Assembly: GCA_964371785.1 (NCBI GenBank)
Contig: CAYJOL010000002.1
Location: 310,001 to 374,000 of the forward strand
Length of the DNA: 64,000 nt
Direction of reading: 5' to 3'
DNA from: CAVQCT01 sp964371785
GTDB taxonomy: Bacteria > Zixibacteria > MSB-5A5 > GN15 > FEB-12
The notes beneath the pieces are model-generated. The model did no database searches and was not told the DNA's origin. It worked only from the letters and a program-made list of their open reading frames with translations. Positions 10,281 to 21,000 of this stretch are shown here, piece after piece (the stretch's first letter is position 1; every line of letters starts with the position of its first letter). The position numbers were made by a program, and so were the translations under genes.

Positions 10281-10287
10281 TGTGTAG

Positions 10288-11583
10288 TTACTCCCAAATT
10301 GGCAGGCTAAGCGCGCGACGAAGCGCGGCGATAGCGAATAATTTATCGGCTTTGGCCTGGGCCAGGCCGACCTGAGCCTGTACCAGGTTATTTTCTGCAT
10401 CGATTACGTTAGAGGTTATTACCAGCCCCTGCTCAAAACGCTGACGGGTGAGTTGCGCTCCCTCGGTAGCCAGATCGACCGCCCGTTGCATCACCTCAAC
10501 ACGCTGGGCCGCCTCCGTCAACGAATTGGATGCCGATGTCAGCTCGACCGACGTCTGCAACCGGGCCATCCGCGCACCTTCATCAGCCGCTACCATGCGT
10601 GCGCGCTTTTCCTTGACCGATGAGCTGGTGAACAGGCCATCGAAAATCGACCAATTCAGAGTAACTCCGGCCGTCCAACTGCTATTGGAGCCATCGAATT
10701 CCCATCCCTTATAATAGTCACTGCTCACAAAGGCAGAGATGGATGGAAGAAATCCACCGTATGCGGCGTGATATTCATTCCTGGCCGCATCGGCAAATGC
10801 TCTTCGGGCCTGAACTTCCGGCCGGATTCCCACCTGTGTACCAGTCGGTGTCTTCAGTGAAACCTGGTCGAATGTCATGAATTCGGAAAACGTCAGGCTG
10901 TCCGAACCCATAGCGAGGCGCAAGCCTTCCTTTGACAACGCAACAGCGTTGCGCGCCTGGAGCAGCCGCTCTTCCGCCTGTGCCTTCTCAACCTGCAAAG
11001 CGAGCAGGTCCGTCTTAAGCGCGGTGCCGGTCTTCACTCGGCTCAACATTACCTGTTCGGCCGAGCTGTACGCTTTCAAGTTTGCTTCCGAAGCGCGCAC
11101 GAACTCCTGAGCGGTCAGCACGCCGAGATACGCGCGAGTCACGTCGAGGGTGACTCCTGCGACAGTTGCCTGTCTCGTGAAGTCGGCTCCCCGTTTCGCA
11201 GCACGCGCGGCACGGACATTGGCAAGGTCGCGTCCGCCGTTGAACAGGCTGAGACCGACCTGGGCCGAAGCGTAAAAATTGTCGGCGGCATCGGGATTGT
11301 TCAGATCGCCGGCCAGCTGAAACTCGCCCTGGTTGAGCGCATACATGAACACATTAACCGCATTGTCACTGCGCATATATCCGGAGGACAATCGTATCAT
11401 AGGCAGGAACGCCGACCGCGCCTCGGCGGCGCGAGCCTCAGCCTCTTTGACCTGCTGCTCGGCGATCCTGGCCATCGGGGCATGCTCGCTGGCCGTGGAA
11501 ATCGCCTGTTCAAGTGTCAGAACTTGGGCATCGACCCTGGCAACCACGAGCAGAAATAGAGGATAAAGTAAGAATCGTTTCAT
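10288..11583 (-). CDS. TolC-family outer membrane efflux channel
   Basis: About 431 residues from the ATG at 11583, which gives a signal peptide MKRFLLYPLFLLVVARVDAQ; an upstream in-frame ATG at 11616 would spoil it. The mature protein starts LTLEQAISTASEHAP, the usual opening of outer membrane efflux proteins. It then shows the internal duplication of long coiled helices (VKEAEARAAEARSAF..., later EKRARMVAADEGARMA) separated by beta segments. It is the first gene of a three-gene operon with the adaptor and RND permease, and supplies the outer-membrane exit duct. Confidence 0.92.
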   Translation of the reverse strand: MKRFLLYPLFLLVVARVDAQVLTLEQAISTASEHAPMARIAEQQVKEAEARAAEARSAFLPMIRLSSGYMRSDNAVNVFMYALNQGEFQLAGDLNNPDAADNFYASAQVGLSLFNGGRDLANVRAARAAKRGADFTRQATVAGVTLDVTRAYLGVLTAQEFVRASEANLKAYSSAEQVMLSRVKTGTALKTDLLALQVEKAQAEERLLQARNAVALSKEGLRLAMGSDSLTFSEFMTFDQVSLKTPTGTQVGIRPEVQARRAFADAARNEYHAAYGGFLPSISAFVSSDYYKGWEFDGSNSSWTAGVTLNWSIFDGLFTSSSVKEKRARMVAADEGARMARLQTSVELTSASNSLTEAAQRVEVMQRAVDLATEGAQLTRQRFEQGLVITSNVIDAENNLVQAQVGLAQAKADKLFAIAALRRALSLPIWE

Positions 11584-11967
11584 GGGGTTCCTATAAATTG
11601 AATTTGCGTTTTCCATTTAGATAGAGATGTCCGCGATTTGATTCCGGAATCTCGAAAAAAATCATCAAGGAGTCTCCTTTCGGCCTCGGACTTGACCTGA
11701 AAGTGATTGTCTATCAATTGATTATAATGACTTCGGTCGCTCCGGGTCGATGTCGTTCGACACGCCGCCTTCAAGCGGACAAGGCCGGAATCTACACAAT
11801 TCATGGTCGGGCATCTCAAGAACGGACAGCTTAGTCGGCGTTGACTGTAAACGATACTCAGCAATCCGATCAAAGAATCCCCGGACATTTATGGGTAAAT
11901 CGAACAGCAATAGGACCGTGCTCGGAGCCCACTTTGCGAATAATTGAGGCGGTCCAGCTACATTGCT
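11584..11967. other. Intergenic region upstream of the efflux operon
   Basis: About 384 bases between the end of the second kinase gene and the efflux operon, both on the minus strand. It should hold the operon promoter. I see no gene, clear inverted repeat or adjacent regulator gene. Confidence 0.4.
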
Positions 11968-13779
11968 TTACTTTCGTCCATAAACATAGATGTCGAAGTT
12001 CTTGGTTACGGTGTCCGTAAAAACGGGTACGCTCACGGTGTGATCGGAGCCATCGAGTATATAGGTTTCCTGCCCGCCATTCCACCGCATAATGGCGTTG
12101 TATTCCTCGGAGACTGGAATCAGAGTGTCCCCATTCGATGTGATCACCAGTTGAGAAGCCAGCAATGCAGAACCCGAATGATCGCGCATCTGCCGGTATC
12201 GAGCGACAGACTCGAAGAACCGCGCGCCACGATAGTGCCGTGCGATGAGTCTCACGTGCAAATACTGCGAACCTGCCCGTTGTGCCAGAAGTGAATCAAT
12301 GTCCATAACCGTGACAAAAGACAGCCCATTTCCTCCCAGCTCATATGCAGCCTCGCAGATCAAAACGGGAGCCAATGGCAACGTGTCAACTCCCAGTTCC
12401 ACGACTGCCCGAATCAGCAGAGTTAACGAATCCCTTCCGGACTGGGCGGGAATTACCCGAGCCGCACGAATCAACAGATTGAAATGACTATCATCGTCGG
12501 AGGTTTCCACCGAGCAACTGTTCAGCAGGTACTGGCTACGATAGAACAGTTGTACGGCCGAGTCATCCGGACTGCTATGTATGAGGTTTGCAAGTTGCTC
12601 ACCCAGTCTTGGCCACTCCGGTTCAATCTCCTCTGCCGTCCGACCTGAGGCAATTACGGCCTGTAGTGTTTGGATAATACGTTGATGATCCATCGACGAA
12701 CGTTGCTCCGCTAAATAGATCATCGACCCGACGCCAAAGACAACAATTGGAGTGGCTACCAGCGCGATCATGGTTGAATGCCGCTTCGTGAACTTGAATA
12801 TACGAACACCGATATTTTCGCGCTTTGCCTTGATAGGACGGCCTTCCAGGACAGATAAAAGATCATCGGCGAGGGCGGCGGCGCTTTGATATCGTCGTGC
12901 CGGATCCTGATGAATTGCGGTCATGAGTACCGTCTCGAGATCGCGGGATATTTGCTTGTTTCTACGACGGGCGGGCACTGCGCGTCCGGCGAGGATCTCG
13001 GTTACATATTGCTCCTGAGTCTCGCCATCGAATGGTAACGTGAGAGTCAAGGCTTCGTAGAGAGTCACCCCAAAAGAATAGATGTCCGTGCGTTCGTCCA
13101 CGACCGCCCGATGCGCCGTCAGAAGTTCGGGCGACATATACTTGACCGTGCCGATGAAGTCTCCCGCTCTAGTCAATCTTGTCATGTCATTGGCGTGGGC
13201 TATCCCGAAATCCGTGAGTTTGAAACGTTTGTCTGGCCCGGCAAGCAATATATTGTGCGGTTTGATATCCCTATGAACGAAACCTTTTGCGTGCACGTAC
13301 TCCAGGCCGTGCGCGAGTTCAACACTTCTCCAGAGAATCGACTCGATGAGCCCCTGAGTCATTTCGGCACCCTTTGGCTCCCTTGATGGAAGTTGTTCGC
13401 CCGCAGCGCGAATTTCATCGGCAAGCGATCCTCCGCTGGCAAATTCCATCGCAAAGTACATCAGATGACTCTCTTCACCTCTGGAATATACTTTGATTAG
13501 GCTGGGATGGTCGAGTTGTCCGGCGATCCACGCTTCCCGGGCAAAACGGTTCTGGGCATCACCTGAAATCTGAAATGAAGGATGGAGCACTTTCAGCGCG
13601 ACTACCCGCCTCATCGATTCATCGAAAGCTTTATAGACCGAACCCATTCCCCCGCTACCCAGCACGCATTCGATTTTGAATGGACCTATTCGCTCCGGAA
13701 AGGGTGGCACAGCTTGCCGGCTTTTGTCGCCTGAGGACAATCCACCTGGATCAGCGGTCGAATCTGAGGATTCATCCAT
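11968..13779 (-). CDS. Transmembrane serine/threonine protein kinase
   Basis: About 603 residues. AAGGAG lies before GTG (13782) and ATG (13779); the ATG is reported but the GTG one codon upstream is equally spaced. Kinase motifs from the ATG: glycine loop LGSGGMGSVY (40-49), Lys63 in ALKVL, HRDIKPHN (169-176), DFG (190-192), then TVKYMSPELL. One membrane helix follows the kinase (STMIALVATPIVVFGVGSMIYLA, near 355-377). The remaining 220 residues would be periplasmic, helical and unassigned, with a beta-rich end. Unlike the other three kinases it has no evident TolB-like or TPR region. It probably senses an envelope signal; the ligand is unknown. Confidence 0.9.
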   Translation of the reverse strand: MDESSDSTADPGGLSSGDKSRQAVPPFPERIGPFKIECVLGSGGMGSVYKAFDESMRRVVALKVLHPSFQISGDAQNRFAREAWIAGQLDHPSLIKVYSRGEESHLMYFAMEFASGGSLADEIRAAGEQLPSREPKGAEMTQGLIESILWRSVELAHGLEYVHAKGFVHRDIKPHNILLAGPDKRFKLTDFGIAHANDMTRLTRAGDFIGTVKYMSPELLTAHRAVVDERTDIYSFGVTLYEALTLTLPFDGETQEQYVTEILAGRAVPARRRNKQISRDLETVLMTAIHQDPARRYQSAAALADDLLSVLEGRPIKAKRENIGVRIFKFTKRHSTMIALVATPIVVFGVGSMIYLAEQRSSMDHQRIIQTLQAVIASGRTAEEIEPEWPRLGEQLANLIHSSPDDSAVQLFYRSQYLLNSCSVETSDDDSHFNLLIRAARVIPAQSGRDSLTLLIRAVVELGVDTLPLAPVLICEAAYELGGNGLSFVTVMDIDSLLAQRAGSQYLHVRLIARHYRGARFFESVARYRQMRDHSGSALLASQLVITSNGDTLIPVSEEYNAIMRWNGGQETYILDGSDHTVSVPVFTDTVTKNFDIYVYGRK

Positions 13780-14159
13780 CACATTACGGCTCCTTGCGTT
13801 TTTTCTAATATATTGTTTGTATAGACACCGCAGAAGCCAATTGTTGCTCCTGACCGAGCATTGTATCACGTTCGTCGATCATAAAAAGAGGGTAGGGATG
13901 GTAGTGATTCACTGCAGTAGAGTCTCACAACAGCCGGAAACCCCATTCCTATTGAGAAAATGGACTTTCTGCACGATACTCGTCCAAAACAGTGATTGAC
14001 TCTGGGATTGTGAAGCTGTTTGAGAAGGCTCTGCTTTAACTGCCGAGAAAGGTTTTGCTGTCGGGAGACTGTTCTCAAAAACAGAAACTTGATTCATCCC
14101 CCACGACCGTCGGAGCCGTAGAATCTCTCACTGCCAGGTTGAATGCAGAGGCACAGAGA
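13780..14159. other. Intergenic region, no feature recognised
   Basis: About 380 bases between two minus-strand genes. Only short open frames without ribosome sites occur. It may hold the kinase promoter; nothing specific is seen. Confidence 0.4.
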
Positions 14160-14897
14160 TCAGTGATCGCCGTCAACCGTATCATCTTCCGGGGCATTCT
14201 CGGTTGATACAACCCAGTTTATCCACATGCCTATCGGCTTGCCGTCGGAGAACGCCGGACGGTGGTGCCAGCTTTCCGCTACATCAAGGGCGAACAGATC
14301 GAACAGCGCACATCCACTGGTCTCAAGAACCTGCGCAGCACATACATCGCCAAATTCGTTCACAAAGTACCTGACTCTGGTCTGAGCGGAAAAGTCTGAC
14401 TGGAAAAACATCCTCGGCAGAAAGATCGAATCACTCCACAGGAGTTCTGGGAGGTCGCGCACCCGAGCTGCCTCCTCAGAGTTCTCGTGCGGGACAGTCT
14501 CGTACTGACACTGACCTATCCAGTCCCTTATCCCCAGACGCACCAGATATCCCTGATCTTGATAAGATGTGTCCGGTCCGGGGCGGAACATCCGCCAGAT
14601 GTCCGGATTGCTCGAGGACCTGATCAGCGCCGAATCATCGCGCGTTGCGTACACCGGCATGGCGTCAATAAACCTGCCCGAGTCATCGAATTTGAGCCGA
14701 TACCAGATATCGATCGGCCCTACTTTGGTTTTCTTGAATTGCGCGTAGAGATTGTATGACGGGGGATTCGTCATCTCCGACAGGGTGGCATGTAAGATAA
14801 AATCAGGAGCGTCGTCGTAATTCTCAGCGCTGGTTCGAATGACTCCGAATGACAATATCAGAACCAAGCCCCCGATCACCGCACCTGAGTTTCTCAT
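14160..14897 (-). CDS. Secreted protein with a TonB-like C-terminal domain
   Basis: About 245 residues. The ATG at 14897 is chosen because AAGGAGG precedes it and a signal peptide follows (MRNSGAVIGGLVLILSFGVIRTSA); the frame is open for 90 more codons upstream, but that part looks non-coding. The C-terminal 80 residues (VRYFVNEFGDVCAAQVLETSGCALFDLFALDVAESW) match the strand-helix pattern of TonB C-terminal domains, in which a GxV or DV strand is followed by LDxxALxxxxxWxFxP. There is no N-terminal anchor beyond the signal peptide and no Pro-rich stalk, so it is not a classical energy transducer. Function uncertain. Confidence 0.7.
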   Translation of the reverse strand: MRNSGAVIGGLVLILSFGVIRTSAENYDDAPDFILHATLSEMTNPPSYNLYAQFKKTKVGPIDIWYRLKFDDSGRFIDAMPVYATRDDSALIRSSSNPDIWRMFRPGPDTSYQDQGYLVRLGIRDWIGQCQYETVPHENSEEAARVRDLPELLWSDSIFLPRMFFQSDFSAQTRVRYFVNEFGDVCAAQVLETSGCALFDLFALDVAESWHHRPAFSDGKPIGMWINWVVSTENAPEDDTVDGDH

Positions 14898-15486
14898 GGG
14901 TACTTCCTCCTTGAACCTATAATATGCACTGGCACCTTGTCGGTCAAGCGACAAGTTACTCCAAGTCGGAATGACAAACCATTTGAAAGGTACCGTCCTC
15001 CTCGGAAGCGAACGGAAAACCAGGTAGGCGCCGCTTAAGCGCCCTATCGGATCTGCTCGGTGAGTTGCCTCCTTGGTCACACACGATGCTTGCGGTGTCG
15101 AGACTTGTGCCTTCCATTCCTGAAGTGACGCAATTTTTATGCGCTCCCGTCCTCCTGTAGTGACCAAGTCTGATCCGGTTGGAGAATGCAGCCGAGGACC
15201 AATAATATCCGCCTCACCGTCTGCCTCAGGATCGGCCGCCTGTATACAACGAGCTGAATAATCGTCGACAGTATCGATTGCAGGGGGGCTGTAACCGTTC
15301 GTCAGCCTTTAGCTCCATATCTTTAACCCCCCTTAATCTGCTCAATCACCAATGTTTATTGCACGCAGAGGTATACTGAAGAAACCGCTATTCGGAACTT
15401 TACTGAACAACGTGTGGTGTCTCTCCGTCGATTATATTGAGTCGTAGCGGCATAATGTCACTCTGCCATTCGATGGAGGAATGCAC
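14898..15486. other. Divergent intergenic region
   Basis: About 590 bases separating two divergent genes. I see no supported gene. A small inverted repeat GGCGCC...GGCGCC-like segment near 15027-15046 has no T-run. Promoters for both neighbours are expected. Confidence 0.4.
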
Positions 15487-16278
15487 GTGAAAATAGGGCT
15501 GATGACTGCCTTTCTGGGATTGGCTCTCGTTAGCGGCGCTAAATCTCTCGCACGAGACAGCTGTCTGACAGTACTGGTGTATGTTGCCCTGGCTGATAAT
15601 GACCACCAGGATATTATTCCAGTCCCCGCCAAACTTGGAGACGGAACCGACCCCGACAACAATCTCTATTGGGGGGCCGCCTACGGCGTGAAAACTTACT
15701 TCTCGAGAGATCCAGACTGGAGGCTGGTGACGATTTCCCGCGATGTACGCTCGGATACCGTGTTGGAGCGGTGTGTATTCAGGCACTCTCGATTGCCCCT
15801 TTATGTAATTGCGCGTGCGTACAAAGGTGAACGAATTAAAGAGGCGGTGTCCGACTTTCTGACCTGTCTATCGGGCAGATCCTGTCGGGACTCACTATTG
15901 ACCGGTGATTCCACAGTCGCAAACATCGACATCTGTGGTTCACCTGATCTGGTCGCTTACGTTGGACACGATGGGTTGATGGACTTCAACCTTCCCGTTG
16001 ATAGCCTGTCAGGAGACAGTACCGGGCGCCAGGCCGTCATACTCGCCTGCATGAGCAAAGAGTACTTTAGCGAGCACCTTGTCGCACTGCGAGCAGACCC
16101 CGTCTTATGGACCACCGGTTTGATGGCACCCGAAGCATATACGCTGGACGCCGCAATAGAGTCATGGGCCGAAGGCCGCAGCCGCGATAAAATTCGAGCC
16201 AATGCCGCGGAGGCGTACGATCGTTTTCAGCACTGCGGTGTCAAAGCCGCAAAACGGCTCCTGGTGACCGGTTTCTAA
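15487..16278 (+). CDS. Conserved secreted protein of unknown function
   Basis: About 263 residues. GGAGGA sits directly against an ATG at 15481 (no spacer) but six bases before the GTG at 15487, so the GTG is the better start; the signal peptide is VKIGLMTAFLGLALVSGAKSLA. The mature part opens with LTVLVYVALADNDHQDIIPVPAKLG, GTDPDNNLYWGAAYGVKTYF, then VAYVGHDGLMDF. I recognise this as a conserved hypothetical family seen in several phyla, with no function I can name. Central SPDLVAYVGHDGLMD and AVILACMSKEYF resemble the His and Cys loops of caspase/gingipain-like clan CD peptidases, and this is only a suggestion. Seven or more Cys may form disulfides. Confidence 0.72.
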   Translation: MKIGLMTAFLGLALVSGAKSLARDSCLTVLVYVALADNDHQDIIPVPAKLGDGTDPDNNLYWGAAYGVKTYFSRDPDWRLVTISRDVRSDTVLERCVFRHSRLPLYVIARAYKGERIKEAVSDFLTCLSGRSCRDSLLTGDSTVANIDICGSPDLVAYVGHDGLMDFNLPVDSLSGDSTGRQAVILACMSKEYFSEHLVALRADPVLWTTGLMAPEAYTLDAAIESWAEGRSRDKIRANAAEAYDRFQHCGVKAAKRLLVTGF

Positions 16279-16652
16279 GTGATTTCACCAAGTTTCGTCG
16301 CCTGAATTCAATCACTAAATAAGTTCAGACCCTGGATGTAGACATCAGACAGAAACAGCTCTCCCCTCTTGTGCGCTGTGGGAATGTCCCGCGAGATGAT
16401 ACTGAGATGAGAAACTTAGACTGTTGCCGCTTGGGCAATCACCGCTAGGCATCACTAACTTGTCACTCAGATTATCGGATATACTGCCGAATACCGGCAT
16501 TTTTGCCAAGTACATGTTCAGTCATTGAGCAACCTCGGTCAGCTGGTCATTTGTTTCTTATACCATCTTTGGTTTATCATGTAGTGGTCACTCTATTTTG
16601 CCGATACTTCTTTTATCCACAGGCACAGTTCAACCACAAAGAGGAGCTGATC
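16279..16652. other. Intergenic region, no feature recognised
   Basis: About 374 bases between two plus-strand genes. An open frame extends from 16503 in frame with the downstream lipoprotein, but the lipoprotein signal and ribosome site argue for the later start. No operator or terminator was found. Confidence 0.4.
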
Positions 16653-17714
16653 ATGTTCAAGAGTTCTTTCAACGTGCACCTGCTTGTTTCGCTGTTCGTA
16701 CTTGCTCTAGTGATCGGATGCAGCAGTGACAAAGACACACCGTCGACCTCAAACACCGATTCCTATTCAATTCAGATAGTCGATGTCGGCCAGATTATCG
16801 AGTCGGTTGCCCCGCCGGAGTATGTTGCACCGGTCGGATCACCTGCCACGATCGATTCCATCTGGCTATATGGCGATTACCCGCTTCTGGACAAGGTTTT
16901 CGGTTCGAGGGATCCACAGACCCTGTACGCCAATATAAATGATTTTAAATTAAGCCATGACATCATGATGAGTACCTTGCGGGTGGACGCCAATGGCGAT
17001 GTTATTCCCGGCGTGTATATTGACTCTCATCTGGTTGATATGGGTTCAGGACCTTCCATGATGCACTTCACGGCTACCGTGACCGTGCTCGATGGCCCCA
17101 CGACAATCCCGGCTTCTGCCCAGGCCGTGATCGGGACAACGGTCGATGTGGCTTGCCTCATCAGCGTGGCAGTCGAAGAAATGCCCGCTGGTCTTATCAG
17201 AATCGGCATGACCTTAAACGATACGACACAAACGATTTTCCAGTGGGATGAGGGGACAAGTGGCGATGACGCGCAGAGCAGATTGTATTACGCGAACCTT
17301 GATCCGACCGATTCCTCATTCATCTTCAAAGGGCTGGGTTTCTGCGAGCATCCGGTGAGCGCCGAATGGCCCAACGGCGACCGGTTCTGCTGGGCATATA
17401 ATATAACCTCGGAAGCCAATTCAGATTTCTCATATCGGATGAGCTATTTCTCCAACGGAACTCCCGGCATGACACTTCTCAACTGCTTCCTGGGCGGCGG
17501 CAACAAGGATACGGAATTCGCGCTCAAGTACCGGACTTTTAGCCCGGCTGATACGTCCGTCTGCGACTCCGTCTGGATGAAGGATCAAGTCTTCGGTCCC
17601 AACTACAGTGAAGGAACGGGATTGATAACTGATTATGCTACATACCTTGACGACGGGCTGATGTTTCCGTATGAGACCGTACCGCAGGCCATGATCCCTA
17701 ATCCCTGGGAATAA
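16653..17714 (+). CDS. Secreted lipoprotein of unknown function
   Basis: About 353 residues from the ATG at 16653, preceded by GAGGAGCTGATC. The lipoprotein signal MFKSSFNVHLLVSLFVLALVIGC places lipidation at Cys23. The rest is beta-rich with many Asp and Thr; no domain is recognised. There are few cysteines besides those near FLGFCEHP and LLNCFLGGG. An efficient terminator follows at 17750, so it is a single-gene transcript. It should be anchored in the outer or inner membrane facing the periplasm or exterior. Confidence 0.75.
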   Translation: MFKSSFNVHLLVSLFVLALVIGCSSDKDTPSTSNTDSYSIQIVDVGQIIESVAPPEYVAPVGSPATIDSIWLYGDYPLLDKVFGSRDPQTLYANINDFKLSHDIMMSTLRVDANGDVIPGVYIDSHLVDMGSGPSMMHFTATVTVLDGPTTIPASAQAVIGTTVDVACLISVAVEEMPAGLIRIGMTLNDTTQTIFQWDEGTSGDDAQSRLYYANLDPTDSSFIFKGLGFCEHPVSAEWPNGDRFCWAYNITSEANSDFSYRMSYFSNGTPGMTLLNCFLGGGNKDTEFALKYRTFSPADTSVCDSVWMKDQVFGPNYSEGTGLITDYATYLDDGLMFPYETVPQAMIPNPWE

Positions 17715-17749
17715 CCGGATCCATCTTACACCAAGACTTCAACCAATCA

Positions 17750-17775
17750 AGCCCCGATCTTATCGGGGCTTTTTT
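17750..17775 (+). terminator. Rho-independent terminator
   Basis: AGCCCCGAT (17750-17758) pairs perfectly with ATCGGGGCT (17762-17770) around a 3-base loop, followed immediately by a run of T to 17775. It ends the lipoprotein transcript. Confidence 0.9.
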
Positions 17776-18097
17776 AGTGGCGGCCACTTACCGTTTGTCG
17801 GTACCCAGCGATCCAATCGCCCTTTGCACAAAGGGTCGTAAATTCCGGAGCATCAAGTCGTGATATGACTACTACTCCGAAGCCGTCGTGGTACGGGCGG
17901 CGTTTACTATGTTCCAACGAAATAGGATTTCATATAGAAAAAGGCTTGAAGCCTCGCTCGCCACAGCGCATACTGCTAAAAGGTAAGTGACAGTGGGAGA
18001 TTAACGGTGCAACGTGTACAGGTAGCTGGTTTACCGCCGATCGCACTTACCTGTTTGCCAGCAGAAGTCAACGTATATAAGCATACGGGAGTGCAAT
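17776..18097. other. Promoter region of the alpha-2-macroglobulin/PBP1C operon
   Basis: About 320 bases after the terminator. No gene is supported. A GGGAGTG ribosome site precedes the ATG at 18098. No operator was recognised. Confidence 0.4.
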
Positions 18098-21000
18098 ATG
18101 GAAAAGACGACGCATCATTGGCTGGTCCGTCTTGTGACCGGTCGAAGCCGGACCGGACTTGTCGCTCTGACGATGGTCGGAACGGCACTTGTCTTACTGG
18201 TGTCCAATATCACCAGTCTGCCGGACAATGAAATTCGAGTCGTGTCCTTTGAACCGACCGGCCGCGTGGATCTGAAAACGAATTTTACCGTCAAATTTTC
18301 GAAGGCCATGGTATCCGGAGACAGCCTGGACCTCCCTGTGACCGATCCGCCCGTGCTTTTCTCTCCCTCGATTCCCGGGCTCGCGCGATGGATCGACACC
18401 GATGTGCTTCGCTTCTTTCCCGATACAGGGTTGCGTCCATCCACAAAGTACGTCGCAAGGGTCGAGTCAAACAAAACCTGGGCGAGCGGATTCAAGATTG
18501 TTGACAAGTCACAGTTCACTTTCCAGACCCCCGAACTCAGCGCTAAAGTTCAGCACAGTGGTATCGGCGCTGACGAAAATGATCCGAACATGATACGCTT
18601 GACAGCCGATGTCACTTTCAACTTCCCGGTGAGCATCAACGAACTCCGCAAACGGCTCAGAATCAAAGGTGGTGCCGGCGCTGTTGTATCGGACCTGGAA
18701 TACTCCGTTCAAGCGCCCGGCTCCGGTGGGCAGTCCGGCGCAAGTAACGAGAATCTTGCTACGGTCGCAGAAGGTATCTACGCGCAGAGGTTTATCGTCA
18801 CCACTGCGCCTTTCCAACAAACATCCGGCGAACAGAATTATGTGATGGTGATTGAGACGGACCTGATGTGCCGGGATTGCGGATCAGCTATGGCGCGAAA
18901 GTTTGAGTACAATATTACCGTTGGACCGAAGCCGCCGCTCGAAGTTGCCAGCGTTAGTCCCTCTTCCAGTGCCACGGGTGGAATCATCTATATTTACTTT
19001 TCCGGTCCGGTCTCGGCTGAGCAGGCAAAAACCTATATCTCTGTCGATCCGGCGATTGACTTCGCCATTGAAGAGGAATATGGCACGATAATTCTGCGGG
19101 GAGCATTTCGCCCCGCGCAAGCCTTCACGGTCAACATTGGCCACGGCCTCCGGACTATCTCCGGTGCTGTCCTGAAAGATGATTTTTCGACCCGTGTGGT
19201 GTTTCCTGACATTCCGCCGATTATTTCCTTCACCTCCCGGGCCGTTTTTATACCTCGACTTGGCAACGGCCTTCTCGAATTCAAGACCACCAATGTCCGG
19301 CAGCTTTCTGTCGAGGTCGAGCAGATATTCCCCAACAATCTGGTGTACTTCCTGACTTCGGGATATGGGGACTATACCGATTTTTACCGGTCCAAGTCAG
19401 TCGATCTTGGCCGCACCTTCTTTGTCAAAGACCTCGACATAGAATCCCCGGCCAATGAACCGGTTCTGACCACCGTTGACTTGAAGGGAATCATCGGGGA
19501 TTCAGCCCAGGGCATATTCAAGATCGCAGTCCGCAACCGGGAGCAGCGATGGGTATCGGACAGCCGGTATGCGATGCTTACCGATATCGGCGTTTCTGCG
19601 CGGCTGGCGGAAGACTACCTGATGGTGTGGGCCAATTCTCTGGCGACCTCCGAGCCGATCTCCAACGCCTCGGTAGCCCTACTGAGTCGCAATAATCAAA
19701 CACTCGTCGAAGGAAAAACCGATTCGCGGGGAATCGCGACTTTCGAAAACATTAAGGACAAGCTCGCCGGGTTTGAGCCGTTCGTAGTCAGGGTGTCGCG
19801 AGCAGGCGAGATGGCCTTCATCCGTCTGGATGAAAGCCTGCTTCCGCTGAGTGATTTTGACGTCGCCGGACGGCCGTACCTCGCCTCGGGGTACGAAGCC
19901 TTTGTGTACACTGACCGTGGTGTTTACCGCGCCGGAGACACTGCGCATCTTGTCACGCTTGTTCGCGGTGTAAACGCCGCTCAACCCCCGGCTTTCCCGT
20001 ACTCGCTCACCATCTATGACAGTCGAGGGAGCAAATTTACGAGCTTTCGTCTTTCGACCGGTCAATCAACGATGGATGCAATCGACCTGCCCATACCTGA
20101 CTTTGCCGGTACCGGTAAGTACACGGCGGTGGTGGAGATCGGCGACGAGCTTCAGATCGGACGGACGGAATTTCAGATCGAAGAGTTCATGCCTGACCGC
20201 ATCAAAGTGACACTGAGTGTTCAATCGGACAATTTTACATCCGGTGACACGATCAGGGCACAGGTCGAAGCCAAATATCTCTTTGGGCCCCCGGCGGCCA
20301 ATCACAAAGTCGCCGGTCACCTGACAATCGAGCCCCAGTTGTTCGCTCCTCGCGGATGGACTCAGTATAGTTTCACGGATGACAATCGCTCCTTCACCCG
20401 AATGGAGGTTGATCTGCGCGACACCATTCTGAATGACACTGGAGGATGTGAGTACGCTTATGTCGTTCCCGGGAAACTGCTCGCGCCCTCGGCGCTTAAG
20501 GGTCTGTTGTCAGCCACTGTCTCGGAAGAGGGTGGCCGCGGAATAAGCGCGTACACCGAAGTGACGATTCATCCATACGAAAAATACGTCGGTCTGCGGC
20601 TTGGACTTGATGGTTACGCCAAAGTCGGCGAACCAGTCACCGCGCAGATTGTAAGTGTCGACCGTCACGGAAATGGGGTCGCGGCCGATTCGATCGATGT
20701 CAAATTCTACCGCGTTGTTTACAACACCGTCTATAAGAAAGACAAGACGGGAATTGGACGGTACATTTCGGAAAAGCGCCATCAGGTCCGTGATTCAATT
20801 AAGGTCGCGGTGCCTGTAGGCGGCTCCCAGGTTGTGTTCACACCGGATGATTACGGCGAGTATGAGATTGTCGCCGCCGATCCCACAACCGGCCATTCGG
20901 CCGCCGTTGACTTTTATGCTTCCGGATGGGGGTTCGCTCCATGGGCCATGACCAATCCGGATCGGATTGAACTGCAACTTGACAAGGCCACATACGCTGC

